The notes below the pieces were generated by a model, which was not told the origin of the DNA, ran no database searches, and saw only the letters and a program-made list of their open reading frames with translations. Below are positions 7,287-16,384 of a DNA stretch of 64,000 nt, in pieces. Position 1 is the first letter of the stretch. Each line of letters opens with the position of its first letter. The position numbers were made by a program, and so were the translations under genes. This DNA comes from Saccharothrix sp. (GTDB taxonomy: Bacteria > Actinomycetota > Actinomycetes > Mycobacteriales > Pseudonocardiaceae). The stretch lies in NCBI RefSeq assembly GCF_031180885.1, contig NZ_JAPSLK010000020.1, positions 1-64,000 on the forward strand, in the 5' to 3' direction.

Positions 7287-7320
7287 AGCAGGGGCCCACC
7301 CGTTCGGGTGAGCCCCTGCT
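7287..7320 (-). terminator. Hairpin terminator after the rnhB-DUF2469 genes
   Basis: AGCAGGGGC (7287-7295) pairs perfectly with GCCCCTGCT (7312-7320), and an inner CACCC/GGGTG stem closes on a GTTC loop. It sits 15 bases past the DUF2469 stop on the minus strand, separating that transcript from yraN-comM. There is no strong U-tract, as is usual in actinomycetes. Confidence 0.7.
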
Positions 7321-7335
7321 GAAGCGGAGCGGTGG

Positions 7336-7659
7336 TCAGGAGTTGAACGGGCCGTCCTCGGGCAGGCGGAGTTCGGGCTTGTCCAGTTCTTCGACGTTGA
7401 CGTCCTTGAACGTGATCACCCGGACGTTCTTCACGAACCTCGCAGGCCGGTACATGTCCCACACCCAGGCGTCGGACATCCGCACCTCGAAGTAGACCTC
7501 GCCATCCGCGTTGCGGACCTGCACGTCCACCGAGTTGGCCAGGTAGAACCGCCGCTCGGTCTCCACGACGAACGAGAACTGGCTGACGATGTCGCGGTAC
7601 TCCTTGTACAGCGACAGCTCCATCTCGGTCTCGTACTTCTCGAGATCCTCTGCACTCAT
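7336..7659 (-). CDS. DUF2469 family protein
   Basis: The 107-residue product MSAEDLEKYETEMELSLYKE... is the small, very conserved actinobacterial DUF2469 protein. It has Trp/Tyr/Phe-rich strands such as VYFEVRMSDAWVWDMYRPARF. Its function is unknown. It follows rnhB with a one-base stop/start overlap (TAATG at 7659), so the two are almost certainly cotranslated. The start has a GGAGGCG box. The frame continues open upstream, but that part is the shadow of rnhB. Confidence 0.92.
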   Translation of the reverse strand: MSAEDLEKYETEMELSLYKEYRDIVSQFSFVVETERRFYLANSVDVQVRNADGEVYFEVRMSDAWVWDMYRPARFVKNVRVITFKDVNVEELDKPELRLPEDGPFNS

Positions 7660-8459
7660 TACGCCTCCGCGCGGGTCGTGCTCATCGAGTCCGCGCCCCT
7701 CCTCGTCGCGAGCCTGCCACCGCTGGTCTGCGGCGATGTTCCATTCTGGACCACGGCGGCGGAAAGCACGTCGCGCGCCACCCGGTGCGGCGCGGTCAAG
7801 CCGTGGCGGGCCGCCGCCGACGCCACGTTCGCATACGACCAGCGGTGCTCCGCGCTCGGGCCGTGTTCCAGCAGCGCTGCCTGGTGCTCGGGGGTGCTGT
7901 AGCCCTTGTGCACGTCGAAGCCGTAGACCGGGTGTTCGGCGTGCAGCGTCGCCATGATGCGGTCCCTGGTGACCTTGGCCAGCACCGACGCCGCCGCCAC
8001 GCACGCCGCCACCCGGTCGCCCTTGACCACCGGCATGTTCGGCGCGGTCAGGCCCGGTACCGGGAAGCCGTCGGTGAGGACGTAGCCGGGGTGCGAGGAC
8101 AGTTGGGCCACGGCTCGGCGCATGCCCTCGATGTTGGCCACGTGCACGCCGATCAGGTCGACTTCCGCGGCAGGCACCACGATCACCGCGTAGTCCACGG
8201 CGCGCTTGAGGACCAGGTCGTACATGCGGTCGCGCGCGGCGGAGGTGAGCAGCTTGGAGTCCGTCAGGCCCTCGAACCGCCCGGCGTCACCGGGCTTGAG
8301 CACGCACGACGCGATGACCAGCGGCCCGGCGCACGCACCGCGCCCGGCCTCGTCCACCCCGGCCACCGGGCCGAGTCCACGCCGGTCCAACGCGGCCTGG
8401 AACGCCCAGATGCCCGCGGTCTGCCGTACCTGCGCGCGAGGCGGCTTGCGGATCACCAC
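7659..8459 (-). CDS. rnhB: Ribonuclease HII
   Basis: The 266-residue protein has the RNase HII signature VAGVDEAGRGACAGPLV with its catalytic Asp-Glu, then LTDSKLL, KGDRVAACVAAASVLAKVTRD and HPVYGFDVHKGYSTPEH. It removes RNA from RNA-DNA hybrids and nicks at single ribonucleotides in DNA. The last 30 or so residues (TSPQTSGGRLATRRGADSM) are a divergent tail. It is upstream of DUF2469 and downstream of the signal peptidases, the usual actinobacterial order. Confidence 0.94.
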   Translation of the reverse strand: MVIRKPPRAQVRQTAGIWAFQAALDRRGLGPVAGVDEAGRGACAGPLVIASCVLKPGDAGRFEGLTDSKLLTSAARDRMYDLVLKRAVDYAVIVVPAAEVDLIGVHVANIEGMRRAVAQLSSHPGYVLTDGFPVPGLTAPNMPVVKGDRVAACVAAASVLAKVTRDRIMATLHAEHPVYGFDVHKGYSTPEHQAALLEHGPSAEHRWSYANVASAAARHGLTAPHRVARDVLSAAVVQNGTSPQTSGGRLATRRGADSMSTTRAEA

Positions 8460-8499
8460 CCGACTTTATCCCAGCCGCCACGGCCGGGAACGCGCGCGC

Positions 8500-9417
8500 T
8501 CAGCCACGGCGGGCGCGGAACAGGCGGGCGCGGACGCGGCGGCTCAGCAACAGCACCGGCCACGCGCCCAGCAGGCCCATGCCCAGCGGCACCGCGGACT
8601 GCCAGGCAGGCGCGCCCAACGCCACGACCTGCGGGTTGTGGTCGCCCACCCCCTGCCAGCGCGACGGCGGCAGCACGATCACCCGCGCCTTGCCCACCAC
8701 GTTCTCCACCGGCACCAGACCCGCCTGCGGCCCCTTGTCCCGCGCCTGGCACCGCGAGTCGCACGAGTCGTTGCGGTTGTCGCCCAGCACGAACAGGTAG
8801 CCCTCGGGGATCTTCACCTCGGCGAACGAGTCCTGCGACGTCCCGCGCCCCGGCTCCCAGTACAGGTACGGCTCGTCCAGCGGCTTGCCGTCGACCATCA
8901 CCCGGTTCTGGTCGTCGCAGCACGACACGGTCTGCCCGCCGACCGCGATCACCCGCTTGACGAAGTCCTCCTTGTTCGCCGTCGGCACCCCGACCAGCGA
9001 ACCCAGCCCCTGGAAGAACCCGACCACCGGGTTGCTCGGCTCCGCCGGCGCGAAGTCCTGGTTGATCCACGCGTCCGGGCCGTGGAACACCACCACGTCA
9101 CCCGGCGCCGGGTCGGTGAAGATGCCGTAGGTGACCTTGTCCACCAACACCCGGTCGCCGAAGCACGGCGAGGTGCAGCCGTGCAGCGTCTGCTCCATCG
9201 ACTCCGACGGGATCATGTACACCCGCGCCAGGAAGGTCTGGATCAGGAACGCGAGCCCGACCGCCACCACGATGAGGACCGGCAGCTCACGCCAGAAAGA
9301 GCCCTTCTTCTTCTCCTTCTTGCGCGCGCGCTGACGCCACGCCTCGATCTTCTCCTCGTCGGAGGCACGGGACGAGTCCTCGTCGGAGGAGCCGGGGGAA
9401 GGTGCGACGTCGACCAC
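8500..9417 (-). CDS. lepB: Type I signal peptidase (copy 1)
   Basis: This 305-residue S26 peptidase has a charged cytosolic N-terminus (RQRARKKEKKKGS), a membrane segment (about 44-62), the catalytic Ser73 in IPSESM, and the catalytic Lys154 in FVKRVIAVGG. The conserved GDNRNDSCDSR box follows, and a second hydrophobic stretch lies near the C-terminus. It cleaves signal peptides on the outer face of the membrane. It is a close paralogue of the gene just upstream. Streptomyces likewise has several type I signal peptidase genes clustered at this rplS-rnhB position. Confidence 0.94.
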   Translation of the reverse strand: MVDVAPSPGSSDEDSSRASDEEKIEAWRQRARKKEKKKGSFWRELPVLIVVAVGLAFLIQTFLARVYMIPSESMEQTLHGCTSPCFGDRVLVDKVTYGIFTDPAPGDVVVFHGPDAWINQDFAPAEPSNPVVGFFQGLGSLVGVPTANKEDFVKRVIAVGGQTVSCCDDQNRVMVDGKPLDEPYLYWEPGRGTSQDSFAEVKIPEGYLFVLGDNRNDSCDSRCQARDKGPQAGLVPVENVVGKARVIVLPPSRWQGVGDHNPQVVALGAPAWQSAVPLGMGLLGAWPVLLLSRRVRARLFRARRG

Positions 9418-9433
9418 CCGCCCAGCGTACCGA

Positions 9434-10345
9434 TCAACCCTGTGTGGACCTGGTCAACCGGCGCCGCAGCCGCTTGCCGAAGAACACCAGCGGGAACGCC
9501 CCCAGCAACCCCACGCCCAGCGGCACACCGGCCTGCCACGCGGGCGCGCCCAGGGCCACGACCTGCGGGTTGTGGTCGCCGATGCCCTGCCAGCGCGACG
9601 GCGGCAGCACGATGACGCGCGCCTTGCCGATCACGTTCTCCTCGGGCACGACACCGTTGACCCCGCCGCCGCCCTGGCGCCGCGAGTCGGTGGAGTTGGT
9701 GCGGTTGTCGCCCATCACCCAGAGGTGGCCCTCGGGCACCTTGACCGGCGCGAACGGCTCGTGGTCCTCGGGACCGGTGCCGGGCTGCCAGTAGACGTAC
9801 GGCTCGTCCAGCGGCTTGCCGTCGACCTTTACGCGGTGCTGGTCGTCGCAGCACTCGACGGTCTGCCCGCCCACCGCGATGACGCGCTTGACGAAGTCGC
9901 GCTCGTCCGGCGGCGCGAGCCCGACCAGGGACATCAGGCCCTGGAAGCCGCGCACGACGGGGTTCTCGGAACGGGGCGACTGGAAGTCGTTCTGGCCCCA
10001 CGCCTCGGGGCCGCGGAACACCACGACCTCACCCGGTTCGATCTCGCCGAAGTCGTAGACCAGCTTGTCGACCAGGACGCGGTCGCCGAAGCACGGGGAG
10101 GTGCAGCCGTGCAGCGTCCGCTCCATGGACGCCGACGGGATGACGTACACCCGCGCCAGGAAGGTCTGGATCAGGAATGTCAGCGCCAGGGCCGTCACCG
10201 CGAGCACGAGCAGTTCGCGCCACAGCGGGGGCTTCTTCTTCTGGGGTTTGTCCTGGGGCTGGTCGCCCGACGCCGAGCCCTCGGTGGGCTCGGCGTCGGG
10301 GTCCTGACCGTCTTCGCCGGCGGAGCGGTGCACGGGTTCTGCCAC
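9434..10345 (-). CDS. lepB: Type I signal peptidase (copy 2)
   Basis: The 303-residue protein shares the whole layout of its neighbour: acidic/polar N-terminus, membrane segment near 43-62, Ser73 in IPSASM, Lys153 in FVKRVIAVGG, GDNRTNSTDSR box and a C-terminal hydrophobic end. The CTSPCFGDRVLVDK segment is identical in both copies. The two are 16 bases apart, so they probably arose by tandem duplication and are cotranscribed. The N-termini differ most. Confidence 0.94.
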   Translation of the reverse strand: MAEPVHRSAGEDGQDPDAEPTEGSASGDQPQDKPQKKKPPLWRELLVLAVTALALTFLIQTFLARVYVIPSASMERTLHGCTSPCFGDRVLVDKLVYDFGEIEPGEVVVFRGPEAWGQNDFQSPRSENPVVRGFQGLMSLVGLAPPDERDFVKRVIAVGGQTVECCDDQHRVKVDGKPLDEPYVYWQPGTGPEDHEPFAPVKVPEGHLWVMGDNRTNSTDSRRQGGGGVNGVVPEENVIGKARVIVLPPSRWQGIGDHNPQVVALGAPAWQAGVPLGVGLLGAFPLVFFGKRLRRRLTRSTQG

Positions 10346-10380
10346 GTGGGGCAGGCTATCGGTTGCGCGTGAGTCCGGCG

Positions 10381-10740
10381 TCAGGAGGCCGGCTTGGCCT
10401 CGCGCTTCTCCTTGATCTTGGCGGCCTTGCCGCGCAGGTCGCGGAGGTAGTACAGCTTCGCGCGGCGCACGTCGCCGCGGGAGGCGACCTCGATCTCCGC
10501 GATGTTGGGGGAGTGCACCGGGAAGGTGCGCTCGACGCCCACGCCGAAGGAGACCTTGCGGACGGTGAAGGTCTCGCGGATGCCACCGCCCTGGCGGCGG
10601 ATGACCACGCCCTGGAAGACCTGGACGCGCTCGCGGTTGCCCTCGATGACGCGGACGTGGACCTTCAGCGTGTCGCCCGGCCGGAAGCTCGGGATGTCGG
10701 AGCGCAGCGACTGGGCGTCAAGAGCGTCCAGGGTGTTCAT
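10381..10740 (-). CDS. rplS: 50S ribosomal protein L19
   Basis: The 119-residue product [20 protein letters not shown]... has the L19 landmarks [44 protein letters not shown] and [19 protein letters not shown]19 sits at the 30S-50S interface. I chose ATG 10740, seven codons inside the longest frame, because it matches the family start and has an AGGACGG box. It lies downstream of trmD with a gap of 155 bases. Confidence 0.95.
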   Translation of the reverse strand: MNTLDALDAQSLRSDIPSFRPGDTLKVHVRVIEGNRERVQVFQGVVIRRQGGGIRETFTVRKVSFGVGVERTFPVHSPNIAEIEVASRGDVRRAKLYYLRDLRGKAAKIKEKREAKPAS

Positions 10741-10895
10741 GGTCCGTCCTCTACGTTTCATTCACTTCCCCAGAGGCGCGTGCCATCTCAACTTGCACAC
10801 GTGCGTGGGGGCGGGCTCAAAGCGCACACCGGTCGACCCGGGTGCAGCAACCTGTCCAGTGTGCCAGACGGGGCTGCCGGCCACGAAATCGGGGC

Positions 10896-11636
10896 TCAGC
10901 CCAGTTCGTCGAGCAGCTTGCGGTCGTGCTTGTCCAGCGCGTCCTCGGGGAGCGCGGCGAGCAGGTCCGGGCGGCGCTCCCACGTGCGGCGCAGCGCCTG
11001 GTCGCGCCGCCAGCGGTCGATCGCCTTGTGGTTGCCCGAGCGCAGCACCTCGGGCACCGCCAGGTCGCGCCAGACCTCGGGCCGGGTGTAGGAGGGGCCT
11101 TCCAGCAGGCCGTCGGAGAACGAGTCCTGCGCGGCGGACGCCGGGTTGCCCAGCACGCCGGGCAGCAGCCGCACCACGGCCTCCACGATCACCAGCACGG
11201 CGACCTCGCCGCCTACGAGGACGTAGTCGCCGATGGACACCTCGTCCACACGCATCCGGCGGGACGCGTCGTCCACCACACGCTGGTCGATGCCCTCGTA
11301 ACGGCCGCACGCGAACACCAAACGCTCTTCTGCGGCGTACTCATGCGCCAAAGCTTGCGTAAAAGGACGCCCCGCGGGCGTAGGGACGATGAGACGCGGT
11401 GGCGGCTCCCCCGCGCACACCTCATCGAGAGCGTCGCCCCACACCTGGGGCTTCATGACCATGCCCGGACCGCCGCCGTAAGGGCTGTCGTCGACCGCCT
11501 TGTGCACGTCGTGCGTCCACTTGCGCAGGTCGTGCACGTCGACGCTGATCAGGCCCTTGTCGATGGCCTTGCCGAGCAGAGCGGCGCGCAGCGGGTCGAG
11601 GTACTCCGGGAAGATCGTGACGACGTCAATCCGCAT
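10896..11636 (-). CDS. trmD: tRNA (guanine37-N1)-methyltransferase
   Basis: This 246-residue SPOUT methyltransferase starts [17 protein letters not shown]. It has the knot elements [30 protein letters not shown] and [16 protein letters not shown], then the C-terminal tRNA-binding domain ([22 protein letters not shown]). It uses S-adenosylmethionine to methylate G37 next to the anticodon, preventing +1 frameshifts. It overlaps rimM by 11 bases, as part of rpsP-khpA-rimM-trmD-rplS. Confidence 0.95.
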   Translation of the reverse strand: MRIDVVTIFPEYLDPLRAALLGKAIDKGLISVDVHDLRKWTHDVHKAVDDSPYGGGPGMVMKPQVWGDALDEVCAGEPPPRLIVPTPAGRPFTQALAHEYAAEERLVFACGRYEGIDQRVVDDASRRMRVDEVSIGDYVLVGGEVAVLVIVEAVVRLLPGVLGNPASAAQDSFSDGLLEGPSYTRPEVWRDLAVPEVLRSGNHKAIDRWRRDQALRRTWERRPDLLAALPEDALDKHDRKLLDELG

Positions 11637-12141
11637 CGAGCAGGCCTTCGGGCGGGTCGAGCACGACGCGCCCTCCGGGCACGTCGACCGTGGGCACGAT
11701 CTGCCGCACGAACGGGACCAGCGCCTCGCCGCTCTCCCGCTTGATCACCAGCAGTTCGCCGGCGGGACCGTGCACGACCTCCCCGACCGTGCCGACGACC
11801 GTGCCGTCGAGCAGTTCGGCGCGCAGGCCTTCCAGCTCGTGGTCGTAGAACTCGTCCGGGTCGCCGGTGGGCGGCAGGTCGTCGGTGCTGACGAACAGCA
11901 GCGTGCCGCGCAGCAGTTCCGCGACGTCCCTGGTCAGGACTTCCTCGAAACGCACCAGCAGCCGCCCGGAGTGGTTCCGGGCGGCTGCGACGGTGAGAGT
12001 GCGACGCGTGCCGTCGCGCAGCTTGCCGACCAGCGCCGAGCCCACGGCGAACCGCTGCTCGGGCGAGTCGGTGCGCACGTCCACGGCGAGTTCGCCGCGG
12101 ATGCCGTGCGCCTTGGCCACGCGGCCGACGACGACGTCCAT
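11626..12141 (-). CDS. rimM: Ribosome maturation factor RimM
   Basis: The 171-residue protein opens [20 protein letters not shown], the RimM signature, followed by the PRC-barrel half ([24 protein letters not shown] and [16 protein letters not shown]). It binds S19 and helps the 30S head mature. It is 8 bases after khpA and overlaps trmD. Confidence 0.94.
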   Translation of the reverse strand: MDVVVGRVAKAHGIRGELAVDVRTDSPEQRFAVGSALVGKLRDGTRRTLTVAAARNHSGRLLVRFEEVLTRDVAELLRGTLLFVSTDDLPPTGDPDEFYDHELEGLRAELLDGTVVGTVGEVVHGPAGELLVIKRESGEALVPFVRQIVPTVDVPGGRVVLDPPEGLLDAD

Positions 12142-12149
12142 GCGCGTGC

Positions 12150-12389
12150 TCAGCGGTCGGTGTCGACCACGTCGACGCGCACGCCACGACCACCGATGCC
12201 GGCCATCACGGTGCGCAGGGCGGTCGCGGTGCGGCCGGAGCGGCCGATCACCTTGCCGAGGTCGTCCGGGTGGACGTGGACCTCGAGCGTGCGACCGCGC
12301 CGGGTCGTGACCAGGTTCACCCGGACGTCGTCCGGGTGGTCGACGATGCCCCGAACGAGGTGTTCGAGGGCGTCAGCCAACAAGCTCAC
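12150..12389 (-). CDS. khpA: KhpA-type KH-domain RNA-binding protein
   Basis: The 79-residue protein is a single KH domain with [21 protein letters not shown], whose GxxG loop (IGRSG) contacts RNA. In other bacteria KhpA pairs with KhpB (Jag) to bind many transcripts. It starts inside the 3' end of rpsP (4-base overlap), the invariant actinobacterial order. Confidence 0.92.
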   Translation of the reverse strand: MSLLADALEHLVRGIVDHPDDVRVNLVTTRRGRTLEVHVHPDDLGKVIGRSGRTATALRTVMAGIGGRGVRVDVVDTDR

Positions 12390-12829
12390 GCCTCGTCCTT
12401 GGGAGCAGAGGCCTCTTCGGCCTTCGCTGCGTCATCCTTCTTCGGCGCCTTCTTCTTCGGCGTGGTGGCCTCGGTCGTCGGCGCGTCACCGGCCGCGGCG
12501 AGCGCGGCGGCGAACAGGTCGGCCTTGGACGGCTTGGGCTCCTTGACCTTGAGGGTGCCCTCGGCGCCCGGCAGGCCCTTGAACTTCTGCCAGTCGCCGG
12601 TGATCTCCAGCAGGCGCTGGACGGGCTCGGTCGGCAGCGCGCCGACGCCCAGCCAGTACTGGGCCCGGTCGGAGTTCACCTCGATGAACGAGGGCTCCTC
12701 CTTCGGGTGGTACTTGCCGATCGTCTCGATGGCCTTGCCGTTGCGGCGGGTGCGCGCGTCGGCGACGACGATCCGGTAGTACGGCTGACGGATCTTGCCA
12801 AGCCGCTGAAGCTTGATCTTGACGGCCAC
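12386..12829 (-). CDS. rpsP: 30S ribosomal protein S16
   Basis: The 147-residue product starts [20 protein letters not shown], typical of S16, and contains [12 protein letters not shown] and [16 protein letters not shown]. Actinobacterial S16 carries a C-terminal Ala/Lys-rich tail; here it is about 60 residues ([16 protein letters not shown]). The start is GTG 12829 after a GAGGAGT box. It is the first gene of the rpsP-khpA-rimM-trmD run, so the promoter lies in 12830-12981, which is otherwise featureless. Confidence 0.95.
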   Translation of the reverse strand: MAVKIKLQRLGKIRQPYYRIVVADARTRRNGKAIETIGKYHPKEEPSFIEVNSDRAQYWLGVGALPTEPVQRLLEITGDWQKFKGLPGAEGTLKVKEPKPSKADLFAAALAAAGDAPTTEATTPKKKAPKKDDAAKAEEASAPKDEA

Positions 12830-12981
12830 GGGTGTGGGTACTCCTCAGGCTCTCTCTTGCATCACGTGCGGGCGCTCCTCACCCGAGTGGGGCACGGGTG
12901 GGAAAACCCAGAGGTCTTGGCGCCAGGGCACGGTGAGAGGGACCGACCACGGCGAACAGCCAACCATTCTGCCAGACGCGG

Positions 12982-13737
12982 TCACTCGACCACGAATCGG
13001 GCCACTTCTACACCCGATCCGGTCAACGCCTTCCGCACCGCGCGGGCGTGCTCGACGGCCCCGGGGGTGTCCCCGTGCAGGCACAAGGAGTCCACGTCGA
13101 CGGCCACGACCTCACCCGTTGCGGCGACGATTTCACCCTTCTCAGCGAGCCGCAGCACCTGCGCCAGCACGGCTTCGGTGCTGGTCAGCAACGCTCCCGG
13201 CTGCGTGCGCGGCACCAGCGTGCCCTCGGCGGTGTAAGCGCGGTCCGCGAAGGCCTCCCGCACCGGCCGCAGGCCCACCCGCGCCGCGTGATGAAGAAGA
13301 CGCGAGCCGGGCAGTCCGAGCACCGGCAGATCCCCGAACGCCTTCACCCCGGCCACTACGGCAGCGGCTTGCGCATCGTGGTGCACGGTCGCGTTGTAGA
13401 GCGCGCCATGCGGCTTGACGTACGAGACTCGCGTCCCGGCCGCACGCGCACACGCCTCCAGCGCCCCGACCTGGTACAGCACCTCGTCCGCCAACTCGCC
13501 CGGATCGGCGTCGATGAACCGCCGCCCGAACCCGGCCAGGTCCCGGTACGACACCTGCGCGCCCACGGCGACCCCGCGCGCGGCGGCCTCCGCGCACACC
13601 CGGCGCATCGTGGACGGGTCCCCCGCGTGGAACCCGCACGCCACGTTCGCGCTGGTCACGACTTCCAGCAGGGCGGCGTCGTCGCCGAGCTTCCAGATGC
13701 CGAACCCCTCGCCGAGGTCGGAGTTGAGGTCGATCAC
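12982..13737 (-). CDS. pxpA: LamB/YcsF family 5-oxoprolinase subunit A
   Basis: The 251-residue protein starts VIDLNSDLGEGFGIWKLGDD, the YcsF signature. It also has SANVACGFHAGDPSTMRR, GAQVSYRDLAGFGRRF, SYVKPHGALYN and DVDSLCLHGDTPGA. PxpA works with PxpB and PxpC to open 5-oxoproline to glutamate with ATP. No pxpB or pxpC lies beside it here, so the partners are elsewhere or absent. GTG 13737 overlaps the stop of the CPBP gene (GTGA), so I prefer it to longer in-frame starts, which shadow that gene. Confidence 0.9.
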   Translation of the reverse strand: MIDLNSDLGEGFGIWKLGDDAALLEVVTSANVACGFHAGDPSTMRRVCAEAAARGVAVGAQVSYRDLAGFGRRFIDADPGELADEVLYQVGALEACARAAGTRVSYVKPHGALYNATVHHDAQAAAVVAGVKAFGDLPVLGLPGSRLLHHAARVGLRPVREAFADRAYTAEGTLVPRTQPGALLTSTEAVLAQVLRLAEKGEIVAATGEVVAVDVDSLCLHGDTPGAVEHARAVRKALTGSGVEVARFVVE

Positions 13738-14510
13738 GTGGGCATCACCCCGATGGAGACGAGCAGCAGCGTCAGGCCGGGCAGGAAGTTGTTGACCACG
13801 TGCGCCACGACGCTCGCGGTGAGCCGGCGGGTGATCAGCCGGGCGATGCCGATGGGCAGCGCGATCACGATCAGCAGGGACGTGCGCAGCGGCTCCAGGT
13901 GGCTCGCCGCGAAGATCAGGGTGGTCAGCACGAACGCGGCCCACTGGCTCCAGCCCTGCCGCTCGATCGCGCCCCACAGCAGCCCGCGGTAGATCAGCTC
14001 CTCGCAGATCGGCCCGACGAAGCACACGTACAGGAACATCGCGATGGCGGCGGCCAGCGGCAGCGCGGCGCCGTCGACCAGCTCGCCGATCGCCGAGGTG
14101 GCGTTTTGGTCGCCCACGACGCGCGACCAGACCAGCGCCGCCAGGTAGGTCAGGACCAGGCCGAGCGCGCCGAGCTTGAGCCCGACCTTGACGTCCGCCC
14201 AGTTCCAGCCCAGCCGCAGGTCCACCAGCGGCCCGTTGCCGCGCACCCGGGTGATGACGACCGCCACCGCGGCGGCCAGGACGGTCGGCACCATCGAGCC
14301 GACCAGGATGAACGCCACCGAGGACCCGATGTCGGTCCCGGACGTGCGGGCGACCGCGGTGATGAACACCGCCGAGAGCACGAACACCGCTTCGACCAGC
14401 AGGAACGCGCCAAAGCCCCAACGCTGCCCGGTGCGTTCGGGCACCGGCTCGCGGCCGACCGCGCGCACGCCCTCGATCAGGCCTGTCGGGGGTTCATCCG
14501 GAGGATTCAC
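13734..14510 (-). CDS. CPBP family intramembrane glutamic protease (copy 1)
   Basis: The 258-residue protein has about seven hydrophobic segments and the three CPBP motifs: EExxxR (CEELIYRG), FxxxH (FAASHLEP) and HxxxN (VAHVVNN). CPBP (Abi) proteins are related to Rce1-type proteases, and some act in bacteriocin immunity or in processing membrane-anchored regulators. Substrate unknown. It is followed by pxpA with a GTGA overlap and preceded by a second CPBP gene 15 bases away. Confidence 0.9.
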   Translation of the reverse strand: MNPPDEPPTGLIEGVRAVGREPVPERTGQRWGFGAFLLVEAVFVLSAVFITAVARTSGTDIGSSVAFILVGSMVPTVLAAAVAVVITRVRGNGPLVDLRLGWNWADVKVGLKLGALGLVLTYLAALVWSRVVGDQNATSAIGELVDGAALPLAAAIAMFLYVCFVGPICEELIYRGLLWGAIERQGWSQWAAFVLTTLIFAASHLEPLRTSLLIVIALPIGIARLITRRLTASVVAHVVNNFLPGLTLLLVSIGVMPT

Positions 14511-14525
14511 AGTCGATAACCCTAG

Positions 14526-15236
14526 CTAGGAGGCGCCTACGTACAGGTAGACGGCGGGGAGGAGGTTGTTGGCCGCGTGCGCCACGACGCTCGCCGCGAC
14601 CCGCCCGGTGATCATCCGGGCGGCCCCGATGGCGAGGCCCTGGGCGAACAGGCTGATGGTGCGCCACGACTCCTCGTGGAGGAACGCGAAGATCAGCGCG
14701 GTGAGTCCCAGGATGGCGTACCTCGGGACTTTGTAGTGCTCGAGCGCGCTCCAGAGGGCACCTCTGGTGAGGAGTTCCTCCGTCAGGGGCGCACCCAGGA
14801 AGACGAACAGCGCCGCGCACGCCAGCCAAACGGACTGACCGCCGGACAGCGCCCCGATCCGCTCCAGCGAGGACCCGGTGTCGCGGTTGATGCGGAGCAG
14901 CACGACCCCGAGTACCCACGCGAACAACAGCGACAACCCGCCACAGGCCAAACCCACCTTGATGTCACGCGCCCGGGGGACGAGCCCGAAGTCCCGCTCC
15001 GGACCGTCACCACGCCACCGGGAGACGACGACGGGGCCGAGGCCGAGCAGGACGTTGGGCAGGAACACCAGGAGCAGCAGCGGGCCCAGCACGGGCGGGT
15101 CGGTGACGTCGACCTCGGCGAACCGGTCGGCGGTGACCGCGGTGAAGACCAGGGTCGCCAGGTGGTAGCCGCCGAGTCCGGCGAACAGCGCGAGGAAGCC
15201 CCAATGCGCCCGCCCGGTGTCCTGCCGTTCCGCCAC
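14526..15236 (-). CDS. CPBP family intramembrane glutamic protease (copy 2)
   Basis: This 236-residue polytopic protein has EELLTRGAL, FAFLHEES and VAHAANN in the same order as its downstream neighbour, and a matching closing segment, so the two are tandem paralogues. Sequence identity is modest, indicating an old duplication. The family acts within the membrane on short helical substrates; no target is known. There is a 71-base gap to the amidohydrolase gene upstream. Confidence 0.88.
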   Translation of the reverse strand: MAERQDTGRAHWGFLALFAGLGGYHLATLVFTAVTADRFAEVDVTDPPVLGPLLLLVFLPNVLLGLGPVVVSRWRGDGPERDFGLVPRARDIKVGLACGGLSLLFAWVLGVVLLRINRDTGSSLERIGALSGGQSVWLACAALFVFLGAPLTEELLTRGALWSALEHYKVPRYAILGLTALIFAFLHEESWRTISLFAQGLAIGAARMITGRVAASVVAHAANNLLPAVYLYVGAS

Positions 15237-15307
15237 TCGTCCGAACGTAGCGGCACCGGCTGAACGGACCCTGTGCAGGGCTCAAGATCACCCTGACGGC
15301 CGCACGC

Positions 15308-16384
15308 TCAGTGGATGCGACCCCGCAGCATCACGAGCTTCGGGTGCCGCAGGGCCTCCAGGTCGACCCGGGGGTCGGTCTCGTAGACGACCACGTCCGC
15401 CGCCGCGCCTTCCGTCAACGACGGGAAGCCCAGCCACTCGCGCGCGGCCCACGACGCCGACGCCAGGGCGTTCTCCCGGCTCAGGCCCACCGCGTGCAGC
15501 GCGGCGATCTCGTCCACGATCCGGCCGTGGCGGATGCCGCCGCCCGCGTCCGTGCCCGCGTACACCGGCACGCCGGCTTCGATCGCCGAAGCGATCGTGG
15601 CCTTGTTGCGCGCGTAGAGGTGCCGCATGTGGGCCGCGTACTTCGGGAACTTCGCCGCGCCCGAGTCGGCGATGCCGGGGAAGTTCTCGATGTTGATCAG
15701 GGTCGGCACCAGGGCGGTGCCGGCGGTGGCCATCGCGGCGATGGTGTCGTCGTCCAGGCCGGTGCCGTGCTCGATGCAGTCGATGCCCGCCGCGAGCAGG
15801 CCGGGCAGGGCCTCGCCGCCGAACACGTGGGCGGTCACCCGGGCCTTCGCCTCGTGCGCGACCTTGATGGCCTCGGCCAGCACGTCGTCCGACCACAGCG
15901 GGGCCAGGTCGCCGGTGGACCGGTCGATCCAGTCGCCGACCAGCTTCACCCAGCCGTCGCCCTGCGCCGCCTGCTCGGCCACGGCCGCGGGCAGGTCGCG
16001 CTCGTCCTCCAGCTCCACGCCGATGTACTTGATGTACCGCTTGGGGCGCGCGATGTGCCGGCCCGCGCGGATGATCCTCGGCAGGTCCAGGCGCTCCTGC
16101 AGCGGACGGGTGTCCAGCGGGGAGCCGCAGTCCCGGATCAGCAGGGTGCCGGCGTCGCGGTCGAGCAGCGCCTGGTCGACCGCTTCCGGGAGGTCGACGG
16201 CCCCGTGCGAGCCCAGGCCGACGTGGCAGTGCGCGTCGACCAGGCCCGGCACGAGGTAGCCGCCGTCCACGACGGTCCGCGCGCCGGGCACCGGGCGCGT
16301 GCGCACCCTCCCGTTGACCACCCACAGGTCGCGCGGCTCGTCCCCGTCGGGGAGGACGACGCCGCGCAGGTGCAGGCCGGTCAC
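15308..16384 (-). CDS. Amidohydrolase family protein (imidazolonepropionase-like)
   Basis: The 358-residue enzyme has the metal-dependent amidohydrolase layout: VPGLVDAHCHVGLG near residue 48 (HxH), a strand-end Lys in WVKLVGDW, VTAHVFGG, CIEHGTGLDDD and YAGTDAGGGI with the catalytic Asp. The closing ADVVVYETDPRVDLEAL is typical of hydrolases such as prolidases. Substrate unknown. Actinobacteria, including mycobacteria, have such a gene directly after ffh. GTG 16384 overlaps the ffh stop (GTGA). The frame stays open far upstream only as a shadow of ffh. A distant paralogue lies at 58812-59849. Confidence 0.88.
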   Translation of the reverse strand: MTGLHLRGVVLPDGDEPRDLWVVNGRVRTRPVPGARTVVDGGYLVPGLVDAHCHVGLGSHGAVDLPEAVDQALLDRDAGTLLIRDCGSPLDTRPLQERLDLPRIIRAGRHIARPKRYIKYIGVELEDERDLPAAVAEQAAQGDGWVKLVGDWIDRSTGDLAPLWSDDVLAEAIKVAHEAKARVTAHVFGGEALPGLLAAGIDCIEHGTGLDDDTIAAMATAGTALVPTLINIENFPGIADSGAAKFPKYAAHMRHLYARNKATIASAIEAGVPVYAGTDAGGGIRHGRIVDEIAALHAVGLSRENALASASWAAREWLGFPSLTEGAAADVVVYETDPRVDLEALRHPKLVMLRGRIH

